From the NCBI GenBank assembly GCA_905203765.1, contig CAJKXC010000075.1, positions 1-11,354 on the forward strand: a stretch of DNA of 11,354 nt. The letters run 5' to 3'. Position numbers and translations under genes: made by a program. Positions 6,530 to 11,354 of this stretch are shown here, piece by piece. Below the pieces are notes generated by a model. The model worked only from the letters and a program-made list of their open reading frames with translations. It was not told where the DNA came from and searched no databases. Numbering within the stretch: position 1 is the first letter of the stretch; each line of letters opens with the position of its first letter. The stretch comes from an uncultured Bacteroides sp. (GTDB lineage Bacteria; Bacteroidota; Bacteroidia; Bacteroidales; Bacteroidaceae).

Positions 6530-7456
6530 ATGAGAAAGTATCTCTACAGCGAAAACGGCTTTATCGAAAAAAACGAGTGGCAACCCAACTGCTGGGTAAA
6601 CGTAGAATGCCCTGACGACAACGATTTTCAATTCCTCACCCAAGAACTGGGAGTTCCCGAATCATTTCTGGAAGACATTGCCGACGTGGACGAACGCCCG
6701 CGTACGGAAACCGAAGACAACTGGCTGCTCACCATCCTGCGTATTCCGATGCAGAGCAACCAAAGCGGCGTTCCCTTCATCACCGTACCCATCGGTATCA
6801 TCACCAACGACGGGATTATCGTTTCGGTATGTTACCATCACACGGAAATGATTTCAGACTTCATCCAGCACACCCGCCGGAAAAGTATCGTGGTTGGCAA
6901 CAAACTGGACCTGATCCTGCGGCTTATCTATTCTTCCGCCGCCTGGTTCCTGAAGTATCTGAAACAAATCAACAACGACGTAGCCACTGCCGAAAAGGAA
7001 CTGGAAAAAAGCATCCGCAACGAGGATCTGCTCCAACTGATGAAACTGCAAAAGACGCTGGTTTACTTCAACACTTCCATCCGTGGCAACGAAGTAATGA
7101 TAGGACGACTGAAGAAAATCTTCCAGGACACCAACTACCTCGACATGGAACTGCTCGAGGACGTAGTCATCGAACTAAAGCAAGCATACAACACCGTCAA
7201 TATTTACAGCGACATCCTCACGGGAACCATGGATGCCTTCGCTTCCATCATCTCCAACAATGTGAATGCCATCATGAAACGCATGACGAGTCTTTCCATT
7301 ACCCTGATGATCCCTACGTTGATTGCCAGCTTCTACGGCATGAATGTAGATATTCATCTGGAAGGTTTCCCACATGCATTCGTACTGATTATTCTCCTCT
7401 CGGCAGTATTATCGGCACTGACGTTTGTATGGTTCAGGAAGATCAAGTGGTTCTAA
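6530..7456 (+). CDS. corA: CorA-family magnesium/divalent metal transporter
   Basis: CorA proteins are inner-membrane homopentameric channels for Mg2+, sometimes Co2+ or Ni2+. This one has 308 residues, typical for the family. A large soluble N-terminal domain (about 1-245) includes long helices near 140-215 (KYLKQINNDVATAEKELEKS and on), which form the funnel. Two C-terminal membrane segments follow, at about 252-268 and 281-302. Between them is YGMN (269-272), the signature selectivity motif. The basic tail RKIKWF faces the cytoplasm. The ATG is fixed by a strong Shine-Dalgarno at 6514-6523. The frame stays open upstream to 6422 but has no ATG, GTG or TTG, so no longer start is proposed. 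A zinc-transporting ZntB-like role cannot be excluded from sequence alone; CorA is the best call. Confidence 0.93.
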   Translation: MRKYLYSENGFIEKNEWQPNCWVNVECPDDNDFQFLTQELGVPESFLEDIADVDERPRTETEDNWLLTILRIPMQSNQSGVPFITVPIGIITNDGIIVSVCYHHTEMISDFIQHTRRKSIVVGNKLDLILRLIYSSAAWFLKYLKQINNDVATAEKELEKSIRNEDLLQLMKLQKTLVYFNTSIRGNEVMIGRLKKIFQDTNYLDMELLEDVVIELKQAYNTVNIYSDILTGTMDAFASIISNNVNAIMKRMTSLSITLMIPTLIASFYGMNVDIHLEGFPHAFVLIILLSAVLSALTFVWFRKIKWF

Positions 7457-7464
7457 AGGCAGAG

Positions 7465-7521
7465 GTTTGTATTCTGTAAAAAACAAAATCCTGTTCTTTT
7501 TGTATTTTACAGAATACAAAC
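7465..7521. repeat. Perfect 17-bp inverted repeat between corA and the ATPase gene
   Basis: GTTTGTATTCTGTAAAA (7465-7481) and TTTTACAGAATACAAAC (7505-7521) are perfect inverses with a 23-nt loop. The left arm begins 9 bases after the corA stop. The right arm fills the spacer between the -33 and -7 boxes of the next promoter. It may terminate corA (though no T-run follows), act as an operator for the ATPase gene, or both. Confidence 0.85.
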
Positions 7522-7529
7522 TATCTTTG
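7499..7529 (+). promoter_or_regulatory. Near-consensus Bacteroides promoter of the ATPase gene
   Basis: TTTG (7499-7502), 19 bp of spacer, then TATCTTTG (7522-7529) fits the Bacteroides sigma-ABfr consensus TTTG-N19-21-TAnnTTTG. Transcription would start near 7536, about 20 bases before the ATG. This is among the best promoter matches in the window, and its spacer is filled by the right arm of the 17-bp inverted repeat. Confidence 0.8.
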
Positions 7530-7554
7530 CATTAGAGAACCAATACTTAGAACC

Positions 7555-8751
7555 ATGAGACAATTATTCGAAATCTTCTATCAACTTATCGAACGCACTT
7601 CGACTGATTTCATACGTTATCTATACAACGAAATCCATTGGGAAAGCCGACTGATTGCTATTACCGGAGCGCGGGGCACTGGTAAAACGACTCTCGTACT
7701 ACAATATATCAAGAATAACTATACGGCTTACAGCAGTGAAGCTCTTTACGCTTCTTTGGATAACATATGGTTTACTACTCATTCCTTACTCGACCTGGCC
7801 GACGAGTTTCACAAGATGGGAGGAAAAGCATTGTTCCTTGACGAAGTGCACAAATACCCCACGTGGTCTATTGAGATAAAGAATATATACGACAGCTATC
7901 CGGACATGAAAATAGTATTCACAGGCTCTTCCATGCTCGAGATACATAAAGGCGAGGCGGATCTGTCAAGACGAGCTGCTGTATTCCATTTACCGGGATT
8001 GTCCTTCAGAGAGTTTCTAGACTTCGAATACGGCTATAAAACAGCAAGTTTTCCATTGACAGAGCTCCTGTCCCGTCATGTAGAGATAGCCATTAACATA
8101 GGTAAGTCGCTCAAACCGCTCGTAGCATTCAAAGAATATCTGTCATTCGGATACTTCCCTTTCTACAAAGAAGACAAGCAACTGTACCACGAAAAGCTGC
8201 TCGCTACACTCAATACAATTCTGGATGTCGACTTGCCCGCGACCGAAAGAATCGATTACTACTCCATAGGCAGGATAAAGAAGCTATTCGCTATACTTTC
8301 CCAACTTGTACCGTGCATACCGAATATATCGGCCTTGAGCAAAGAACTGGGAGTCACCCGCATCAGTTTGTTGAACTATCTGTTTTACCTGAAGAAAGCA
8401 CAAGCCTTGCTTTTACTCGACAAAGAAGCATCCGGCATCAAGCAATTGGCAAAACCTGAGAAGATATACTTAGGAAATACAAACTATGCATACGCTCTGG
8501 GAGGCGACAAAACAGATATAGGGAATGTTAGAGAGACATTTTTCTTCAATCAGATGCAAGTGAAGCATAACATCACTTATTCTTCCAAAGTAGATTTCAC
8601 TGTAGACGAAACCTACCATTTTGAAGTAGGCGGTAAAAACAAAACCAAACAACAATTGTCAGGAGTCAACAACGGTTATTTGGCTTTGGATAGCATTGAA
8701 ATCGGTTTTGGAAATGAAATTCCGCTATGGATATTCGGGCTGGCATACTAA
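7555..8751 (+). CDS. AAA-type ATP-binding protein with DUF4143-like C-terminus
   Basis: This is a 398-residue P-loop ATPase of the AAA_14/DUF4143 type, a large family in Bacteroidota and archaea whose cellular function is mostly unknown. Visible in order: Walker A GARGTGKT (38-45, K44), Walker B KALFLDEVHK (91-100, D96 and E97), a sensor-like FTGSS (122-126), and an arginine pair in DLSRRA (139-140). The block LPGLSFREFLDFE follows and is typical of the family. A helical, winged-helix-like middle region (NISALSKELGVTRISLLNYL) precedes a C-terminal DUF4143 segment. That segment ends in DFTVDETYHFEVGGKNK, which resembles the D...ExK core of a PD-(D/E)XK-like fold. No membrane segment or signal peptide is seen. 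It stands alone with its own promoter and ends at a long hairpin. It is not part of a recognisable defence cluster or toxin pair. Confidence 0.85.
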   Translation: MRQLFEIFYQLIERTSTDFIRYLYNEIHWESRLIAITGARGTGKTTLVLQYIKNNYTAYSSEALYASLDNIWFTTHSLLDLADEFHKMGGKALFLDEVHKYPTWSIEIKNIYDSYPDMKIVFTGSSMLEIHKGEADLSRRAAVFHLPGLSFREFLDFEYGYKTASFPLTELLSRHVEIAINIGKSLKPLVAFKEYLSFGYFPFYKEDKQLYHEKLLATLNTILDVDLPATERIDYYSIGRIKKLFAILSQLVPCIPNISALSKELGVTRISLLNYLFYLKKAQALLLLDKEASGIKQLAKPEKIYLGNTNYAYALGGDKTDIGNVRETFFFNQMQVKHNITYSSKVDFTVDETYHFEVGGKNKTKQQLSGVNNGYLALDSIEIGFGNEIPLWIFGLAY

Positions 8752-8786
8752 ATCCCACACTTGAATACACGCAAAGAAAGCATATA

Positions 8787-8844
8787 AAGGATGTAATCAA
8801 TCAATTTCAAATCAAATGATTTCAAATTGATTGATTACATCCTT
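8787..8844. terminator. Long hairpin (28-bp arms) between convergent genes
   Basis: The arms at 8787-8814 and 8817-8844 are inverse complements with a single C-C mismatch (8808/8823) and only 2 bases between them. The stem starts AAGGATGTAATCAATC. It lies 36 bases after the ATPase stop and 33 bases before the rnhB stop on the other strand, the place for a bidirectional terminator. There is no clear T-run on either side, so RNA processing or a cruciform are alternatives. Confidence 0.8.
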
Positions 8845-8876
8845 ATACTTAATGCTTATATGTATATTAAGGCTAT

Positions 8877-9482
8877 TTATCCGAAATCCAGCGTCAGCTG
8901 TCCGTCCCCCAGCAGATTGAACGTCATGCGGTGATAGGGGGTAGTTCCCCGCTCTGCAATGGCGGCGCGATGCTTTCTGGTGGGGTATCCCTTGTTATGA
9001 TTCCAGTCGTAATAAGGGAATTCTTCGTGCAGACGGTTCATATAGTCGTCACGATAAGTCTTGGCAAGGACGGAAGCGGCAGCAATGGAGAGATATTTTC
9101 CATCTCCTTTTATGACGGTGGTATGCGGCACATCCCGGTACTTCTTGAAGCGGTTGCCGTCGATGAGCAGATGTTGCGGACGCAGCTGCAACTGGTCCAC
9201 GGCGCGGTGCATGGCAAGAATGGAAGCATTGAGGATGTTTATCTTATCTATTTCTTCCGGAGAGACAATGCCTACCGCCCATGCCAGGGCTTCCTTTTCT
9301 ATCACTTCGCGCAAGGCATAGCGTTGCTTTTCGGTCAGTTGCTTGGAATCGTTCAACAGTTAGTTCTCGAAATCTTTAGACAGGATGACAGCAGCAGCAT
9401 ACACCGCACCCGCCAGACAGCCACGACCGGCCTCATCGCAACCGGCCTCTATTAAATCTTTATTCAGATAGGGTAATAACAT
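8877..9482 (-). pseudogene. rnhB: Ribonuclease HII, interrupted by an in-frame stop
   Basis: RNase HII cuts RNA in RNA-DNA hybrids and starts removal of single ribonucleotides from DNA. The full frame runs from ATG at 9482 (MLLPYLNKDLIEAGCDEAGRG) to TAA at 8877-8879, 201 codons before the final stop, the normal length. Codon 41 is TAA (9362-9360), within KDFEN-stop-LLNDSKQL, where relatives have an amino acid (Glu in those I recall). The frame on both sides is intact, so this is one substitution and not a frameshift. The stop cuts off D16 and E17 of DEAGRG from the other catalytic residues, D108 (LLIDGN) and D127 (KGDGKY). The downstream open frame can start only at a TTG (9356) or later, and would lack D16/E17, so it should be inactive. 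The promoter upstream still looks intact, suggesting recent loss or a sequence error. Confidence 0.88.
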
Positions 9483-9504
9483 ATATATTGTTATAATTGA
9501 GCAG

Positions 9505-9535
9505 CAAAGATAAATCTTTCCGAAGGTAAAACAGA
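9505..9535 (-). promoter_or_regulatory. Promoter of rnhB
   Basis: On the minus strand, TCTG (9535-9532), 19 bp, then TATCTTTG (9512-9505) fits the Bacteroides consensus with a slightly weak -33. It lies 22 bases before the rnhB ATG, giving a short leader. Confidence 0.65.
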
Positions 9536-9553
9536 GTTTTGAGGAAAAATAAT

Positions 9554-9561
9554 TAGATTTG
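9554..9561 (+). promoter_or_regulatory. Putative promoter (-7 element) of the TPR-HTH gene
   Basis: TAGATTTG matches TAnnTTTG and lies 17 bases before the ATG. No TTTG is found at the right distance for a -33 element, so the promoter may be weak or activator-dependent. It is divergent from the rnhB promoter. Confidence 0.5.
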
Positions 9562-9578
9562 CAGAAACATACAATACC

Positions 9579-11201
9579 ATGAAGAAAACACTATATCTAC
9601 TACTTGCCAGTTTCTTGCTGACAGCATCCTTCCTACAAGCCCAAGATATAAAACAAGCCCAATCGCTGATTGGGCAGGCTCAACGGTATTTGTATAACAA
9701 CCCCAAACAAGCGTCCTACTATGCTTCCCAAGCTGCTGCCCTCTTTCCCGAAGATAAGCCCAACGAAACCCGCGCCCAAGCCATGCTGCTCTACTGCCAA
9801 GCCGAACAGTTATTAGGCAACTTCGACCTAAGCATCAAAAATTTATACGATACCCAAAAATACATCAATCCTGCCAACAAGAAACAGAACGCCCAACTCT
9901 ACTCCCTCATGGGACGCGTATACAGCAAACTGGGCGACTACAACAAAGCCATCGAACTGAACGACAAGGCAACCTCCATCTTCAAAGCCGTCGGCGACTC
10001 CACCGCCATAGCCGGCTGCTACAACGAGCGCGGAGTGATGCACCACTTCCTCAACGAGTTTGTAGTTGCCGAACGATTCTTCCAGCGTGCCCTCGCCATC
10101 AACCGTGCCCAACGGAATCTGAAAGAGATTGCCACCAACCTGAACAATCTCTGCTTGTACCAGGGGAATACGGAAGAGAAATTATCTTTCATCCGCGAAG
10201 CCATCACCATCAACAAGAACCTGGACGCACAGTGGTCACTGGGCGAGAACTACAACAATATGGGAAAGCAGTATTATTACGGCAAGCAATACCCCCAAGC
10301 CCTGGAAGCCTTGCACAAAGCCCACGAATACGCCCATAACATCGGTGCCCGCGAACTGATATGCGACAATTACGAGTATTCCGCCATGGTATATGCCGCC
10401 ATAGGCGACTACACCCAAGCGTATAAGTACCTCGAAAAGATGTACAACCTGAGCAAGGACTTGCAAAGCAGCAACAAACTGCGCAACATCGAGCAAGAAA
10501 TCTCTTACAAAAGATACCAAGACCAGAAGTATGCCACTGAAATGCAGGAACAGACCTACAAGATTGAGATACTGAAACGCAACCAGTGGCTTCTGGGCAG
10601 TGTGCTGGTGCTTGGCATAGCCGTCAGCATCTTCCTGTATAAGTGGTACAAACGCCGGAAAGACGTCCAATTGGTAGAAGCCCGCTACCAACTGGAAATG
10701 TCCGAACGCGAAGTCTCGGAGTTAAAACTGCACCAGCAAGAACTGGAGTTGCAGAATGTACAGAACGCTTTGCATTCCAGCCGCCAGGAAGCCACCAGCT
10801 TCGCCGTCTTCCTGCGTAGCCGCAACGAACTGCTGGACAAAATACGTGAAATGATAAAAGAAGGCTATAAGATGGATGCCCAGGGCCTCGTCCCCCATCT
10901 GAAAAGAATCAATACCTTTATCAGCCAATGCCAAAGCGGCGACAAGACCAACAGCACCCTACTGACGAACATCGAGGATAAAAACAACGAATTCCTGCAA
11001 AGGTTAGTAGCCCTCCACCCCAAACTGACACAGGGCGAAAAGTACCTTGCCACCCTGCTAAGAGTAAACCTGTCCACCAAAGAGATTTCCATGCTGACCG
11101 GTACCACTCCCAAAACCATCAACATGAACCGCTACCGTCTGCGCAAGTCCTTGAACCTCTCCTCAGAAGAAGACCTGACGGACTACTTGCAGAACATCTA
11201 A
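9579..11201 (+). CDS. Membrane-anchored TPR protein with C-terminal LuxR-like HTH
   Basis: This 540-residue protein has four parts. Residues 1-21 are a signal peptide (KKTLYLLLASFLLTASFLQA, then QD). Residues of about 25-330 are tetratricopeptide repeats, with clear units such as LYSLMGRVYSKLGDYNKAIE near 107 and ENYNNMGKQYYYGKQYPQAL near 225. A membrane segment lies at about 337-355 (WLLGSVLVLGIAVSIFLYKW), followed by basic YKRRK, which places the C-terminal part in the cytoplasm. A Leu/Glu/Gln-rich coiled coil covers about 360-425. The end (483-540) has the LuxR/GerE-like helix-turn-helix: LTQGEKYLATLL, NLSTKEISMLTGTTPKTINMNRYRLRKSL. This layout is common in Bacteroidota and suggests a one-component regulator that links periplasmic binding by the repeats to DNA binding. 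The ligand, partners and targets are unknown. No kinase or receiver domain is present. Confidence 0.88.
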   Translation: MKKTLYLLLASFLLTASFLQAQDIKQAQSLIGQAQRYLYNNPKQASYYASQAAALFPEDKPNETRAQAMLLYCQAEQLLGNFDLSIKNLYDTQKYINPANKKQNAQLYSLMGRVYSKLGDYNKAIELNDKATSIFKAVGDSTAIAGCYNERGVMHHFLNEFVVAERFFQRALAINRAQRNLKEIATNLNNLCLYQGNTEEKLSFIREAITINKNLDAQWSLGENYNNMGKQYYYGKQYPQALEALHKAHEYAHNIGARELICDNYEYSAMVYAAIGDYTQAYKYLEKMYNLSKDLQSSNKLRNIEQEISYKRYQDQKYATEMQEQTYKIEILKRNQWLLGSVLVLGIAVSIFLYKWYKRRKDVQLVEARYQLEMSEREVSELKLHQQELELQNVQNALHSSRQEATSFAVFLRSRNELLDKIREMIKEGYKMDAQGLVPHLKRINTFISQCQSGDKTNSTLLTNIEDKNNEFLQRLVALHPKLTQGEKYLATLLRVNLSTKEISMLTGTTPKTINMNRYRLRKSLNLSSEEDLTDYLQNI

Positions 11202-11354
11202 ATTTATAGTTTTCAAAAGGGGGTTCACCTCTTCACCGCCCTCTACAACCGCCTGCTGGCAGGCAATAGTGGTGAAGGCGGGGAATAAATCCAATTTCAA
11301 GCCTTCACCTTGTACTGTCCTGACTTTAGTTGACTGGATTAATGTTTAGTCCTA
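11202..11354. other. Non-coding right edge with nested hairpins and TTCACC repeats
   Basis: No credible gene is seen. CTTCACC (11231-11237) pairs with GGTGAAG (11271-11277). Inside, GCCTG (11251-11255) pairs with CAGGC (11260-11264) around CTGG, so the region can fold as a nested hairpin that may end the upstream gene. TTCACC occurs three times on this strand (11224, 11232, 11304) and GGTGAA once (11271). The last 40 bases contain TTTAGT twice (11325 and 11345), and could be the start of another element cut by the edge. Confidence 0.5.

Noticed and set aside
6829..7479. A 216-codon plus-strand frame overlapping corA
   Set aside because: It is an out-of-frame reading of corA, full of His, Arg, Gln and Pro and with no membrane segments. 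corA in the other frame has its YGMN motif and a strong ribosome site.
8877..9356. An intact shorter RNase HII starting at TTG
   Set aside because: It would lack the D16/E17 catalytic pair, and the in-frame upstream sequence clearly encodes the missing N-terminus with the DEAGRG motif.

Overview
The window looks like a piece of a Bacteroides chromosome (Bacteroidota, gut type). Three things point there: the S20, GyrB and GpmI sequences are of Bacteroides type; most genes lack a Shine-Dalgarno sequence; and several genes are preceded by the Bacteroides -7 promoter element TAnnTTTG. Species is not determined. Most of the window is ordinary housekeeping sequence, with some notable regulatory structures and one broken gene.

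Layout, left to right. Positions 1-221 hold the 3' end of rpsT (ribosomal protein S20), followed by an intrinsic terminator. gyrB (426-2387, +) follows from its own promoter and ends at a strong two-part hairpin terminator. A leftward cluster then reads, in transcription order, gpmI (6270-4747), a cysteine-rich DUF3109-family gene (4643-4062) and a secreted MORN/YwqK-like repeat protein (4031-2529). They may be co-transcribed, with a palindromic Bacteroides-type intergenic repeat between the first two. gpmI is divergent from corA (6530-7456, +), a CorA-type metal transporter. The corA leader of about 125 nt holds a possible 14-codon upstream ORF, a hairpin and an unusually strong Shine-Dalgarno that could be masked by pairing. 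Next is a lone AAA/DUF4143-type ATPase (7555-8751, +), whose near-consensus promoter is overlaid by a perfect 17-bp inverted repeat. A long hairpin with 28-bp arms separates it from the convergent rnhB.

rnhB (9482-8877, -) carries an in-frame TAA at codon 41. This separates the catalytic DEAGRG motif from the rest of RNase HII, so it is a pseudogene or a sequence error. Divergent from it is a 540-residue signal peptide-TPR-transmembrane-HTH regulator (9579-11201, +). The last 150 bases are non-coding, with nested hairpins and a repeated TTCACC word.

The genes do not form one pathway: they cover translation, DNA topology, glycolysis, metal transport, RNA/DNA hybrid repair and envelope-linked sensing. 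No phage, CRISPR array, tRNA or complete mobile element is visible. I do not see strong evidence for a new multi-gene system. The best leads are the interrupted rnhB, the corA leader and the ATPase promoter repeat.
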